This document shows, in pieces, positions 1 through 11,167 of a stretch of 64,000 nt of DNA. Source of the stretch: Planctomycetota bacterium (GTDB lineage: Bacteria; Planctomycetota; OFTM77). The stretch spans positions 62,001 to 126,000 of the forward strand of contig JAJDCO010000108.1 of assembly GCA_029260795.1 (NCBI GenBank), read 5' to 3'. The notes below the pieces were generated by a model, which worked only from the letters and a program-made list of their open reading frames with translations, was not told the origin of the DNA and did not search any database. Both the position numbers and the translations under genes were made by a program. Every line of letters starts with the position of its first letter. Position 1 is the stretch's first letter.

Positions 1-793
1 TGGGTGACGCTTCGACGGCTTCGATCGTGTTGCGATCGAGGATCTCGAGGGCGGCGGGCACGATGCCCGAGCGGATGATCGCTCCGACCGCTTCGCACGA
101 CGCGTCGAGCTCGGGGAACGGGAAGAGCAGCGTACGGATGGCAGGTGGTGTCGGCACGAGGCGCACGGTGATCTCGGTCGCGATTCCGAGCGTGCCTTCA
201 CTCCCGACGAACGCGCCGCGCAGGTCGTAGCCGGTCGTCCACTGGTCGGCGCGTCCCAGATCGACGACCTCGCCGTCGGGCATCACCACGCGCACGGCGA
301 GGATGTGGTTCGTGGTCGCGCCGTACTTCAAGCAGTGCGGGCCGCCCGAATTCTCGGCCACATTTCCGCCCACCGTGCAGACGGTCTGGCTGGAGGGGTC
401 GGGCGCATAGTGAAGGCCTCCCGAGGCACAGGCCTTGGAGACGTCGACATTGACGATGCCGGCTTCGACGATGGCAAAGCGGTTCTCGAAGTCGATCTCG
501 AGCACGCGCCGCATGCGCGACGTCTCGATGAGCAGCGCATCCTCGACTGGCACAGCGCCACCCGAGAGGCCAGTTCCGGCTCCGCGTGGCACGTAGGGCA
601 CGCCCTGCTCGTGGCAAGCGCGAACGGCAACGGCGACCTCCTCGGTCGAGTTTGGCAGCACGACGGCCATCGGCGTGTGCCGATGCATCGTCACCGCATC
701 GCACTCGTAAACGAGCAGCTCGGCGTCAGCCGTGAGCACGGCCTCGGCCCCGAGCTTCGAACGGATCTCCGCGATGACGGCGTCGAAGGACAT
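1..793 (-). CDS. glcD: GlcD-type FAD-linked oxidase, N-terminal part (runs off the window edge)
   Basis: Reading the minus strand from an ATG at 793 gives 264 codons with no stop before the edge, so the C-terminus lies outside the window. It is probably a glycolate/D-lactate-type oxidase that oxidises a 2-hydroxyacid with FAD. The VAO/PCMH-type FAD-binding fold is visible: P-R-G-A-G-T-G-L-S-G-G near residue 70, the segment G-G-N-V-A-E-N-S-G-G-P-H, and G-S-E-G-T-L-G-I near residue 220. These match the GlcD family (PF01565). The next gene downstream (GlcE/GlcF or other) cannot be seen. Substrate is inferred from family only. Confidence 0.88.
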   Translation of the reverse strand, partial: MSFDAVIAEIRSKLGAEAVLTADAELLVYECDAVTMHRHTPMAVVLPNSTEEVAVAVRACHEQGVPYVPRGAGTGLSGGAVPVEDALLIETSRMRRVLEIDFENRFAIVEAGIVNVDVSKACASGGLHYAPDPSSQTVCTVGGNVAENSGGPHCLKYGATTNHILAVRVVMPDGEVVDLGRADQWTTGYDLRGAFVGSEGTLGIATEITVRLVPTPPAIRTLLFPFPELDASCEAVGAIIRSGIVPAALEILDRNTIEAVEASP

Positions 794-824
794 GCGGGTG
801 ATTCTAGCGAGCGCCGTCCGGAAT

Positions 825-879
825 CACCACGGAGGGCACAGAGGTGAGCTCACCACAGAGGGCACGGGGAGCACGGAGA
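825..879. repeat. Short imperfect direct repeat, CACCAC(G/A)GAGGGCAC type
   Basis: Two copies of a CACCACNGAGGGCAC motif begin at 826 and 851, followed by a further GCACGGAG at 871. They lie between the 5' end of the GlcD-like gene and the 3' end of the gene at 910. From memory, similar CACCACGGAGGCACGGAG-like runs occur as dispersed intergenic repeats in some environmental bacterial genomes. I see no coding potential here and cannot assign a function. Confidence 0.5.
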
Positions 880-909
880 AGATCAACCGGAATAGGCAGC
901 TCTCTCGGG

Positions 910-1556
910 TCAATAGCGAACCCGGTTGACGACTGCGCCTACAAGCCCGCCCGTCACGTGGAACTCGATCTCATGCCGATCAGTCGAGTCGATGTACTGC
1001 CAAACGACGTTGCTCTCACCGGACGTGAAGTGCCTGTCTGGCCGGCCGTAGGCTCGATAGAGGTCGCCAGATCGCCAGCCGAAGTGTTGTTCTCTGAGCT
1101 CTGTCGAATCGTGCCCCACGAGCGCATCGATCCTGTTCACTCGCTTGTCGATGCGTTCGGGCGGTGACCCGGCGCCGAGTCGAGACTCATCTCGCACGAG
1201 TGTCGAGAGCTCCTGCATCGCGGCTCGAAGCTCCGCCAAGGAGGCTTCGAACGCAGCAAGCTCCCTGGTCTCCGTCTCGTTCTCTGGCGCCTCGCGGCTC
1301 GAGACTTCGGCCGGCAAATGCGGGAGTATTCTGCTCGCGCTCACGTCCTGAAGCATCGCCTCGATGTGGCTCAGTCGGTCTCGAACATCGACGAGATCAG
1401 TCCGCATTCGCTCGATCTCGTCCAAGCCTCCTCGAGCCTCGTCTCCAGGCTTCATGATGAAAGCCGCGCCGATCAGCGACACCCCGATGACGAAGGCGAG
1501 GAGGATCCAGGTCCCGCTGTGGGTGGGATGCGTCACGCGTGCTTCACTGTCCTCGT

Positions 1557-1560
<4 letters not shown>
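910..1560 (-). CDS. Membrane-anchored coiled-coil protein with BamE/SmpA-like C-terminus
   Basis: 216 residues from a GTG at 1560 that overlaps the mutS stop (GTGA), so the two genes are translationally coupled. Residues about 12-32 form one hydrophobic transmembrane helix. Residues 40-125 are rich in Glu, Arg and Leu with heptad spacing and probably form a coiled coil. The C-terminal 60 residues (Y-G-R-P-D-R, then V-V-W-Q-Y, then alternating hydrophobic residues) resemble the SmpA/OmlA (BamE) fold. The molecular role is unknown. The start was chosen because upstream in-frame sequence is antiparallel to nothing conserved and lies inside mutS. Confidence 0.7.
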
Positions 1561-4196
<2,636 letters not shown>

Positions 4197-4355
4197 GGGA
4201 GTTTGCTCGGGTGGGGTCGGGACGTCGACACCCAACCGGTGTGACGACGTCCGAAGTGGGACGCGCGATCCGACGGAGCGGATCGATCGCTCGTCAGGAT
4301 ACTGCGCGTTTCCCAGGACCGCCACCCGTCCTGCCCCAGGTCCGGCGAACCATGA

Positions 4356-4390
4356 GAGAAAGCGCAGGAGGCTCACTCCTGCGCTTTCTC
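4356..4390 (-). terminator. Perfect 15-bp hairpin, probable terminator of the 4422-4901 gene
   Basis: Arms 4356-4370 and 4376-4390 are exact inverted repeats (GAGAAAGCGCAGGAG) around a 5-nt loop. It sits 32 nt downstream of the lipoprotein stop. The following tract on the minus strand is only weakly T-rich. It also argues against extending mutS upstream. Confidence 0.75.
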
Positions 4391-4421
4391 GGAATGCGCG
4401 TGTCGGGTTCGATCGGCGGGC

Positions 4422-4901
4422 TCAGAGGCGTGTGCCATTGAAGATCACGTTGGCCGTGCATTCGAACAGGCCTTCGATGACGAGCTGCTGGGTGCCGGAA
4501 CCCGTCAGGGAGGCGCCGTCGGCCGCGACCTCGAAGCGGTAGTCTTCTCGGATCGTGACGTTGAGGCCCGAGTCCTCGTCCTTCTCGATCTGCTCGTGCT
4601 TCGCCGTGATCACGTTGCCGGAGATGCTGCCTTGCCGTTTGGAGCCGTCCGCCAGGATCAGCTCGACCGCATTGCCGTTTTGAATCATCTGAACCGGATC
4701 GTTGGACTCTTCCACTTCGCCGCCACACTCCGTGGCGTCGACTCGCATGTTCATCTCCCAGTCGCCATTGACATCGACGGTCGCGGCCGGAGGAGTGAAG
4801 GCGTTGCCGCCGCCACCGCCACTGCAGGCGACCATGGAGACGAGACCCAAGGCGACGACGAGAAGGCTGAGGCTGCGACGGGTGAGGTTGTTCTGGAACA
4901 T
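4422..4901 (-). CDS. Secreted lipoprotein of unknown function
   Basis: 159 residues. A signal peptide with hydrophobic core S-L-L-V-V-A-L-G-L-V ends in the lipobox S-M-V-A-C, followed by a Ser/Gly linker. That predicts a lipid-anchored envelope protein. The mature part is beta-rich (G-D-W-E-M-N-M-R-V near residue 46 and short alternating strands to the end) and has three further Cys residues. An A/G-rich tract before the ATG at 4901 serves as a plausible ribosome binding site. It is separately transcribed, with its own downstream hairpin. I do not recognise a family. Confidence 0.75.
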   Translation of the reverse strand: MFQNNLTRRSLSLLVVALGLVSMVACSGGGGGNAFTPPAATVDVNGDWEMNMRVDATECGGEVEESNDPVQMIQNGNAVELILADGSKRQGSISGNVITAKHEQIEKDEDSGLNVTIREDYRFEVAADGASLTGSGTQQLVIEGLFECTANVIFNGTRL

Positions 4902-5327
4902 GTTTCTATCTCTCTTTTCGATCTTCTTGTTCGTGTCGGTATCTTTGAGCCGCGGTGGCTCGCTCTCACCCGACTGAGACCCACCCGTCGGGTAACCGAA
5001 CTTTGAAGATCGAAAGAAAGAGTCGCAGCCAATCCAAGCACTCGACGATCCGGACGCCCTCCGCGTCCCGCACCGCCGATCCGGTTACTCAGTTCGCCCG
5101 TGCCGAACGAAGCCCCGGACTGGGCGCCGCCTCAGGACGCCTGTCGTCCGGACATTCCCCGACCAGGTCTTCTGTGCCCCGTCACCAGAGGTCGCACTCG
5201 GCGGCGCAGGGGTTTTGCCGATCGACTCGATCGTGGGAGCGTCCGGGCTCGGGCTGATCGCGCGCTGGCGTTCGACCACCCGGTCACCGGAGAGCGACAG
5301 GCGCGAATCAGAGTCGCGTCAGATGCG
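4902..5327. other. Intergenic stretch with no recognised gene
   Basis: About 426 nt between two minus-strand lipoprotein genes. Frames here are short, Arg/Ser-rich and lack start-site and codon support. The end near 4902-4960 is AT-richer and should hold the promoter of the lipoprotein gene at 4901. A weak CCCGAC/GTCGGG inverted pair lies near 4968-4995. I see no RNA gene. Confidence 0.5.
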
Positions 5328-5825
5328 CTACTTGGGTTTCTCGGCCGAGTCGTCTTCCGGCGTCGCGCCGAGGCCAGATTCGCGACTGTCATCCCGATAG
5401 TCACGATGGCAACCGCTGCAGGTGGCGCCTAGCCGGATGCCGGCCGAGCGCGCTCCTTTCGCATCCGCGGCCTCCATGGGCTCCAGGACCGCCCGAGCGC
5501 GCTCGAGGATGATCGCGTAGTGGTCTTGGAATCCCTGCTCGGAGCTGTAGCTCTTGATGACGTCACTCTCGAGGAGCTCGATCAGCTTCTTCGTGTTGAC
5601 GGCTCCGGTGGCGAGGTCGCGCTTGCTCTTCGAGAAGGCGCTGATGTTGTTCATCACGTCGTCATAGACGATCTGGACCTTCTCCATCGTCTGTCTCATC
5701 TCGCTCTTGGTCTCGACCGGATCCTTCGGGTCGCTCGGATTGTCGTTCCCCTCCGAGGAGCAGGCCGCAATCGAGGCGAGACAGCACGAGATGCTGAGAA
5801 GAGAGGCGAGGGAGATCCGGGACAT
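5328..5825 (-). CDS. Monoheme c'-type cytochrome lipoprotein
   Basis: 165 residues from ATG 5825, with GGAG about 12 nt upstream. The signal peptide ends in a lipobox-like S-I-A-A-C. The body is helical and charged. A single C-terminal heme site C-S-G-C-H lies near residue 140, followed by the R-D-Y-R-D-D tail. A heme motif at the C-terminal end of a helical bundle is typical of cytochrome c'. Likely a periplasmic, membrane-tethered electron carrier or gas-binding protein. A longer frame starting at 5996 adds 57 residues without signal-peptide logic, so I rejected it. Confidence 0.8.
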   Translation of the reverse strand: MSRISLASLLSISCCLASIAACSSEGNDNPSDPKDPVETKSEMRQTMEKVQIVYDDVMNNISAFSKSKRDLATGAVNTKKLIELLESDVIKSYSSEQGFQDHYAIILERARAVLEPMEAADAKGARSAGIRLGATCSGCHRDYRDDSRESGLGATPEDDSAEKPK

Positions 5826-6112
5826 CGTCGAGAAGCTCCATATTCTAGCGGTGACGAAGAGAATGCCCTCAGGTTCCTTTTCGACGGACCTCGAAAGCCG
5901 CTTGAGGATATCGGCATCGGGCGCCGATTCCAACTGGGGCGCTTGATTCCAGGGACCGGCCGACGCGACAACTCTCCGCCCGGCGGCACGGCTCAAGGAC
6001 CGAAGTCCATCTCTCAGAGCGAGTTGGGAATGACGGACTCGCTTCGATCACTCGAGAGCGTTAGAATCGAGGGGTCGATGCCTCCCCGAGAAGAAACCCG
6101 GAATCCGCCCGC

Positions 6113-6763
6113 ATGACCGACGACCGCAAGGCCTCCCCCTTCGATGGGCGCGTCACCATGAAGTTGGTTGCGCGTATCAAGGATGGCGATCGCGAATCGT
6201 TCGACCAGCTCTTCAATCACTACATCGACAAAGCGAAGTTCATCGTTCGCCTGAAGCTCGGCCCGCATTTGCGCCAGAAGGTCGAGTCGATGGACATTCT
6301 CCAAGAGGCCTACCTCGAGGCCTACCGCCAGTTCGAGAAGTTCGAGGTCCGGGAGGACAGCTCCTTCCATCGCTGGCTCAGCACGATCATCCACAACAAG
6401 ATCCACGAGAACTACGAGCGCTACTTCAAGGTCCAGAAGCGTGATGCTCGTCGCGAGGTCTCCCTGGCCGAGCGAGTCCGTCGCGATGGCCAAATCTCGA
6501 CCGATCTGGGGAGCCTGCTGCCCGCGGATCAGAGCTCACCGAGCATGGTCGTCAACAAGAAAGACCAAGTGGCCCTCCTGGTCCAAGCGCTTGACCGGCT
6601 GCCGGAGGACTACCGTCGCATCCTGATCCAGTGGCGCTTCGAGGAGCGACCCATTCAGGAGATCGCCTTGGAGTTCGATCGAAGCGAAGCCGCCTGCCGG
6701 ATGCTGATCGTCCGAGCGACGAAGAGCCTCGCCGACGAGATGAAGCGGCTTTCGAACGACTGA
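6113..6763 (+). CDS. ECF-type RNA polymerase sigma factor
   Basis: 216 residues. Region 2 spans about residues 25-100 (F-D-Q-L-F-N-H-Y ... M-D-I-L-Q-E-A-Y-L-E-A-Y-R ... F-H-R-W-L-S-T-I-I-H-N-K). Region 4 spans about 160-210 (L-P-E-D-Y-R-R-I-L ... I-A-L-E-F-D-R-S-E-A-A-C-R-M-L-I-V-R-A). There is no region 3, which fits the ECF group. The style resembles the expanded ECF families of Planctomycetota. No anti-sigma gene is adjacent. It is convergent with the oxidase operon, whose last gene ends 10 nt away. Target promoters are unknown. Confidence 0.9.
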   Translation: MTDDRKASPFDGRVTMKLVARIKDGDRESFDQLFNHYIDKAKFIVRLKLGPHLRQKVESMDILQEAYLEAYRQFEKFEVREDSSFHRWLSTIIHNKIHENYERYFKVQKRDARREVSLAERVRRDGQISTDLGSLLPADQSSPSMVVNKKDQVALLVQALDRLPEDYRRILIQWRFEERPIQEIALEFDRSEAACRMLIVRATKSLADEMKRLSND

Positions 6764-6773
6764 GCGAAGAACT

Positions 6774-7052
6774 TCAGTCGATGGATGGGCTGTCCGACCA
6801 AGCGGACTCCGCCACGGCTCCGCGTCGACACGATCGATAGATCCAGATCGCAAAGCCTCCGAAGATCGTGAACGGGGCCGCGAGCATGAAGAGGATGCTC
6901 CAGTTGAAGGCCTCGGCGATCCGTGCGGCTGCGGGATCGGAAGCGACCGCTTCCTTACAGTTCGGTCAGCCGAAAGCCGTCCCGGGTAAGACCGCGATCA
7001 CCGCCAGGAGAATCAGGCACCGAGCCCACGGGAATCGTGCGAGCGTCTTCAT
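6774..7052 (-). CDS. Candidate selenoprotein: small secreted/membrane U-x-x-C protein ending the cytochrome oxidase operon
   Basis: One frame of 92 codons from ATG 7052 (GAGGGAG ribosome binding site, 8 nt after the previous stop) to TGA 6774-6776, interrupted by one UGA at 6966-6968 (codon 29). Read through, residues 1-28 are a signal peptide ending T-A-F-G. Next come U-P-N-C-K-E-A, a short linker, one transmembrane helix (S-I-L-F-M-L-A-A-P-F-T-I-F-G-G-F-A-I-W-I-Y) and an Arg-rich cytosolic tail. Codon usage and hydrophobicity continue normally past the UGA. A hairpin fitting the bacterial SECIS pattern follows the UGA. I recall Cys versions (C-P-N-C-K) of such small proteins in planctomycete oxidase operons, so Sec at the first Cys is likely. 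The role may be copper or thiol handling in oxidase assembly. Alternatives are a nonsense mutation or a 28-residue peptide. Confidence 0.8.
6939..6968 (-). promoter_or_regulatory. Candidate bacterial SECIS element (UGA plus hairpin)
   Basis: In mRNA sense, UGA (6968-6966) is followed by 11 nt, then GGAAGC, loop GGUC, then GCUUCC (6954-6939). This is a perfect 6-bp stem. The loop starts 17 nt after the UGA and begins with GG. Known bacterial SECIS elements place the apical loop about 16-37 nt after UGA and need a G in the first two loop positions. The fdhF loop of E. coli also contains GGUC. Fit is by eye, not by software. Confidence 0.7.
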
Positions 7053-7060
7053 GGGCTCCC

Positions 7061-7486
7061 TCAGGGGGCGCGGTCGACGTGGTAGAGCATCCAGTAGATG
7101 AGGACCCCCGTCACCGAGACGTACATCCACATCGGCCAAGTCCAGCGAGCCATCCGACGGTGCTTCTCGCGTCGATCCTTCCAGCCGAGGATCAGGGTCC
7201 ACGGCGCGAGGATCGCCACCGGAACGGCGAGGATTGTGTGAGAGAGCAGGATGGCAAAGTACGTAGTCCGGATCCAGCCCTGACTCTGAAACCCGGTTGC
7301 CCCGTGCTGGAAGTGGTAAGTCAGGTACGAGATCAAGAACAGCGTCGAGACCGTGAAAGCGCCGACCATGCATCGTTTGTGCAGCTCCAGGCGGCCGCTC
7401 TTGACGGCGATGAAGCCGATCAAGAGCAGGATCGCGCTCAGGGAGTTCAACCCGGCATTGACTGCGGGCAGGTCGGCAAAGGTCAT
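7061..7486 (-). CDS. DUF420 (CtaM-like) membrane protein, oxidase biogenesis
   Basis: 141 residues, four to five transmembrane helices (L-N-S-L-S-A-I-L-L-L-I-G-F-I-A; V-G-A-F-T-V-S-T-L-F-L-I-S-Y; Y-F-A-I-L-L-S-H-T-I-L; W-M-Y-V-S-V-T-G-V-L-I-Y). The conserved H-x-R/K residues (L-H-K-R-C-M and H-R-R-M-A-R-W-T-W-P) match DUF420. Family members assist assembly of heme-copper oxidases. The ATG overlaps the SCO stop by ATGA, so it is coupled to it. Confidence 0.88.
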   Translation of the reverse strand: MTFADLPAVNAGLNSLSAILLLIGFIAVKSGRLELHKRCMVGAFTVSTLFLISYLTYHFQHGATGFQSQGWIRTTYFAILLSHTILAVPVAILAPWTLILGWKDRREKHRRMARWTWPMWMYVSVTGVLIYWMLYHVDRAP

Positions 7487-8094
7487 CGAGCATCCTTCGC
7501 CAAGGCTCGAGCACGCGCGACCAGTCGATCCACGGCGTCTTCGGTCTCGCTGCTGAAGTAGCCCTGCACGACGCCGTCCGCATCCACGAGCACGAGACGC
7601 GTGCTGTGAGCGACTTCCTCACCGGGAAGCGCGCCGGGATCCTCCTGCACGCCCAGCCGAAAGCCCTTCTGGATCAGCTCGTAGATCGAGTCCTTGCGGC
7701 CTGTCAGGAAAAGCCAGCGCTCGGAATCGGCGCCGAAGCTCTCGGCGTAGGTGCGCAGTACTTCGGGAGTGTCTCGTTCGGGGTCGACGCTCACCGTGAC
7801 CAGTCGCACCGTCGTATCGGACAGTCGCTGCTGCACGCTCGCCATGACACCGCTGAGACGCGGGCACGGGCCCGCGCAGTTCGTGAAGGCGAAGCCGGCG
7901 ATCCAGGGAGCGCCCAGCAAGGTCTCCTTGCCCACTGCATCGCCGCTTCGCTCGATGAGCTCGAAGTCCGGGAGCTCAAAGCTCGCGCGCTCGGCCGCGG
8001 AAGCTCCTTCGACGGGGAGCTCGGTCTCCTCACTACAGCTGAGGACCGCGAAGGAAGCTGCCAGAGCGAGGAGCCGGAGTCGGGGCGAAGTCAT
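7483..8094 (-). CDS. SCO1/SenC copper chaperone lipoprotein
   Basis: 203 residues with a lipobox-like V-L-S-C at residue 20 and a thioredoxin fold. It carries the copper-binding C-x-x-x-C-P site in T-N-C-A-G-P-C-P (about residue 92) and the distal His in V-A-H-S-T-R (about 161). SCO proteins deliver copper to the CuA centre of subunit II and/or reduce its cysteines. Position between subunit IV and the DUF420 gene fits that role. The copper site is complete. Confidence 0.93.
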   Translation of the reverse strand: MTSPRLRLLALAASFAVLSCSEETELPVEGASAAERASFELPDFELIERSGDAVGKETLLGAPWIAGFAFTNCAGPCPRLSGVMASVQQRLSDTTVRLVTVSVDPERDTPEVLRTYAESFGADSERWLFLTGRKDSIYELIQKGFRLGVQEDPGALPGEEVAHSTRLVLVDADGVVQGYFSSETEDAVDRLVARARALAKDAR

Positions 8095-8125
8095 GGGGCA
8101 GGTTGCTCGCGTTGGAAGGTGCGTC

Positions 8126-8155
8126 GCGGGAGGGGGGCCGGGCCCCCATTCCCGC
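8126..8155 (-). terminator. Strong GC hairpin between subunit IV and SCO genes
   Basis: CGCGGGAGGGGGGC pairs with GCCCCCATTCCCGCG with one bulge and a minimal loop. No T-tract follows on the minus strand. It may attenuate transcription between the oxidase structural genes and the assembly genes, or protect the 3' end of the mRNA. Confidence 0.5.
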
Positions 8156-8169
8156 GAGTGTCCGCGGGT

Positions 8170-8466
8170 CTACATGTTCCGGTTATAGATGTCCGGATGG
8201 AGCGCGAACACGAGAACGGCGGCCAGAAAGGCGACCGGGATGAGCAACGTGTACTTCCAACGCCCCTCGTATTTGAGGTGCATGAAGAAGAGAACGACGA
8301 GAGCGGCCTTGGCGGTGGAGATGGCCATGGCCGCCCAGGCAGTCGCCTCGCGGTCGTTCTTGATGGCATCCACGAACGAGATCGCGTAGGTGCCGGCAGT
8401 GAGAACGATCAGCCCGGCGAACACCATCCAGGTGGGCTTGTCGCTGACTTGAGTCGAATGAGCCAT
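8170..8466 (-). CDS. ctaF: Cytochrome c oxidase subunit IV
   Basis: 98 residues from ATG 8466. Three transmembrane helices (W-M-V-F-A-G-L-I-V-L-T-A-G-T-Y; A-A-L-V-V-L-F-F-M-H-L-K; L-L-I-P-V-A-F-L-A-A-V-L-V-F-A-L). The F-M-H-L-K-Y signature is typical of the prokaryotic COX4 family (PF03626). It lies 32 nt after subunit III. A longer reading to 8541 overlaps subunit III and was not used. Confidence 0.9.
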   Translation of the reverse strand: MAHSTQVSDKPTWMVFAGLIVLTAGTYAISFVDAIKNDREATAWAAMAISTAKAALVVLFFMHLKYEGRWKYTLLIPVAFLAAVLVFALHPDIYNRNM

Positions 8467-8498
8467 TGTCTCTTGTCCTCCGTTTTCGGCGAGCGCCG

Positions 8499-9209
8499 CT
8501 ACGACTGCATGATGTAGAGGAGCGGGAAGAGGAAGATCCAAACGACATCGACGAAGTGCCAGTACAGGCCGAAGTACTCGATGACGTGATGGGATTGCTG
8601 GTTGACGGCCCCGCGCAAGCTGAGCAGCAAGATCACCAGCAGCCAGACCAGACCGCCGATGACGTGGAGCGCATGGCAGCCCGTCAGTAAGAAGTAGGTT
8701 GACGCAAACATGTTCCCGTCGTTCACGACCTCGGGGTCGAGCCCCTTCTCCTCGGCAACGATGGCGCCCAGCTTCTCGGCACCCTCACCTCCGGGATAGA
8801 TCCCGGCGTGGATCTTGTGCTCATACTCCATGGCCTTGACGCCCATGAAGACACAGCCGAGGACGAAGACGAGCACGAGCAACCCGCGCATCCGAGCGAC
8901 TTGATTCCTCAGGATGGCGTTGTGTGCCAGTACGACGAGGACCGAGCTCAGGATGAGCACGAAGGTGTTCAGCGCACCGAAGTGCTTGTTGTTGAGGACG
9001 AAGGGGTCCTCCTCGGGACTGAAGCCGGTGATGTAGTTCGAGGGCCAGGCTTCGGCGCCGAATCGTTCGTTGATGTAAACGGCCACGAGGCCCATGAAGA
9101 ACATGATCTCGGTGCCGAGGAACAGCCAGATGCCCAGCTTTCCGGTGGCGAGCTTCGTTTTGCTGCCCTCCGCGGCGGCGGGCTTCATGGGAGCCACTGC
9201 GGTATCCAT
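8499..9209 (-). CDS. ctaE: Cytochrome c oxidase subunit III
   Basis: 236 residues from ATG 9209 (GGAGGAAGAG upstream; an in-frame TTG at 9215 is less likely). Membrane helices carry subunit III signatures: [33 protein letters not shown] and [13 protein letters not shown]. It is the five-helix quinol/cytochrome oxidase form with a 50-residue loop between helices 1 and 2. Confidence 0.95.
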   Translation of the reverse strand: MDTAVAPMKPAAAEGSKTKLATGKLGIWLFLGTEIMFFMGLVAVYINERFGAEAWPSNYITGFSPEEDPFVLNNKHFGALNTFVLILSSVLVVLAHNAILRNQVARMRGLLVLVFVLGCVFMGVKAMEYEHKIHAGIYPGGEGAEKLGAIVAEEKGLDPEVVNDGNMFASTYFLLTGCHALHVIGGLVWLLVILLLSLRGAVNQQSHHVIEYFGLYWHFVDVVWIFLFPLLYIMQS

Positions 9210-9270
9210 GGTCAACTCTTCCTCCAGTCCAATCTCGTTCGGGAAACCGTCATGCGTAGCGGCGCCCGCT

Positions 9271-10164
9271 TCATGCGACCGCGTGATCCAAGACGAGCAT
9301 CAAGAAGATCAGCGGCAAGTATCCGAGGGATGTCCAAAGCAGGCGTCGCGCCGAGGTCAAGCTCGGCTTGAACGCAAAGACGATCGCCGTTCCCAGGAAG
9401 ACGATCCCGAGGAGACCGGCGACGATGAAGTAAGTGGGCCCAGCTAGCCCGAGCGTGGCCGGCAAGAGGCCGACCGGGACGAGCACCAGAGCGTATCCGA
9501 CGGCTTGACGGCCTGTCATGCCATCACCGCCTGCGATCGTCGGAAGCATCTTGAGACCCGCCCGCGCGTAGTCGTCGCGGTAGATCCAGGCGATCGCCAA
9601 AAAGTGCGGGAACTGCCAGACGAAGATGATCGCGAAGAGCGCCCAAGCGCCCAGCGGAACGGTGCCCTCGACTGCTGCCCAACCGATGACGGGAGGCAGA
9701 GCACCCGGCACGGCGCCCACCAGGGTGTTAAGGCTCGTTCGCCGTTTGAGTGGCGTGTACATGAACACATAACTGAAGAGCGTCAGCGCCGTCAGCGAGG
9801 CGGCGAGCCCGTTGACGAAGATCCAGATCAGCGCGATGCCCCCGACGCCGGTGACGAATCCGAGGCTGAGGACCTCCCGAGCAGACAGTCGCCCCGAAGG
9901 CAAGGGGCGATCCGCCGTGCGCTTCATCAGGGCATCGGTGTCCTGCTCGATCCATTGGTTGAGGGCCGACGAGCTGATGGAGGCCAGCAGCACGCCGACA
10001 ATGGTCAGCACGAGTGGCTGCGGATCGGGCGCTCCCCCTGCGGCGAGGAAGGCGCCGACGCCGACGGCCAGGCCGATGAACACGGCGATTCTCGGCTTGG
10101 CGATGGTCAGGTAGTCAGCCCAGCGAGACGGTCGAATCGGAGTCGAGGCGGTCATCATCGTCAT
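9271..10164 (-). CDS. ctaB: Protoheme IX farnesyltransferase (heme O synthase)
   Basis: 297 residues from ATG 10164, which overlaps the ctaA stop (ATGA). UbiA-type prenyltransferase: A-K-P-R-I near residue 22 and the Asp-rich motif [12 protein letters not shown]-x-R-T near residue 72, with a second motif Y-R-D-D-Y near 195. About nine membrane helices. It attaches farnesyl to heme B, giving heme O for CtaA. Pairing with ctaA and subunit I argues for heme A in the oxidase. Confidence 0.95.
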   Translation of the reverse strand: MTMMTASTPIRPSRWADYLTIAKPRIAVFIGLAVGVGAFLAAGGAPDPQPLVLTIVGVLLASISSSALNQWIEQDTDALMKRTADRPLPSGRLSAREVLSLGFVTGVGGIALIWIFVNGLAASLTALTLFSYVFMYTPLKRRTSLNTLVGAVPGALPPVIGWAAVEGTVPLGAWALFAIIFVWQFPHFLAIAWIYRDDYARAGLKMLPTIAGGDGMTGRQAVGYALVLVPVGLLPATLGLAGPTYFIVAGLLGIVFLGTAIVFAFKPSLTSARRLLWTSLGYLPLIFLMLVLDHAVA

Positions 10165-11165
10165 CGAACACTCCCGGCGATCTCGACGGAAGGTCCCGTC
10201 CACTCGGCGGCATCGGAAAGCGCCTCACCCACCGGAAGCTCGAGCCTGGGCTCGGCCGCGAAGCGGTAGGTGCGCGTGAGCAAGGTGACGGAAGTCATCA
10301 ACAGCAGAGCACCAACGAGCACGTGTGAGGTCGCGCTGACGACATCGGCGATCGGGATGGCCGCGCCGGGAACGGTGTTTCGCACCGCCAGCCAAGTGAC
10401 GATTCCGAGGAGGATCTGGATGCCGAGCAGCGTGACAAGCCGGCGAGCCGGCTTAGCGAGGGCCGGGACGTCGGCGAAGGAGCGGCGAACGCTTCGCTGA
10501 GTCAGCGAGCACAGCACCGCCACGATCAAGGCGCCCGCCACATGAGCCAAGACGCTCATTTGGAGATGCCGCACGAGAGCGCCCAGGATCAGCTGGCCGT
10601 ACAAGGCGCCGGTCGTCACGAGCGCGAGCCTGCGAACACGGCGAGTCGCCGACCGAGGCTCTGCAGGAGGCGCCTGGCGCCAGCCGGGTGCGGTCACGAC
10701 GGCGATGACGACCACGAGGCAGAAGAAGGCCTGCGCGAAGGACCCGTGGACGACGGCCAGCACGCGCTCGATCAGCGTGACGCGCAGGCCGCCGAGCACT
10801 CCCTGGATGCAGACGCCGACCAAGGCCGCGAATCCCAGCCAGCGGACCCAGCGACGTGATTCTTGTCGCCAGATCCACAAGGCCAGCCCGACCGTGAGCA
10901 GGCCCACGATCGAGCCCATCAGGCGATGGGAGTGCTCCCAGAAGACGCCCGTCGACTCGAGCATCTTGCCGATCGGATACAAGAACATCTGGTAGCCGAA
11001 GGTCGTGGGCCAATCGGGCACCGCCAAGCCGACCTCGAGGGAGGTGACGATCCCGCCCAGCATGAGCAGCGGAAAGGTCGCCACCGCCGTGAGGATGGCG
11101 AAGCGATGCACTCCATTGCGCGACGTCTCGGCCGCGGGGCCCCGATCCTTCGTCTCCAGGCTCAT
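10161..11165 (-). CDS. ctaA: Heme A synthase
   Basis: 334 residues, COX15/CtaA family, about eight transmembrane helices in two pseudo-repeats. Heme-binding histidines are visible in W-E-H-S-H-R-L-M-G (about residue 78), V-H-G-S-F-A-Q (about 140), H-L-Q-M and S-H-V-L-V-G-A-L-L (about 280). The P-D-W-P motif near residue 51 is family-typical. It oxidises heme O to heme A. It begins right after subunit I (stop TGA at 11168-11170). Confidence 0.95.
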   Translation of the reverse strand: MSLETKDRGPAAETSRNGVHRFAILTAVATFPLLMLGGIVTSLEVGLAVPDWPTTFGYQMFLYPIGKMLESTGVFWEHSHRLMGSIVGLLTVGLALWIWRQESRRWVRWLGFAALVGVCIQGVLGGLRVTLIERVLAVVHGSFAQAFFCLVVVIAVVTAPGWRQAPPAEPRSATRRVRRLALVTTGALYGQLILGALVRHLQMSVLAHVAGALIVAVLCSLTQRSVRRSFADVPALAKPARRLVTLLGIQILLGIVTWLAVRNTVPGAAIPIADVVSATSHVLVGALLLMTSVTLLTRTYRFAAEPRLELPVGEALSDAAEWTGPSVEIAGSVR

Positions 11166-11167
11166 GT

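Noticed and set aside
6966-6968. Simple nonsense mutation explanation for the UGA
   Set aside because: Less likely, because of the SECIS-like hairpin, the intact downstream frame and the second similar case at 60799. It is not excluded.
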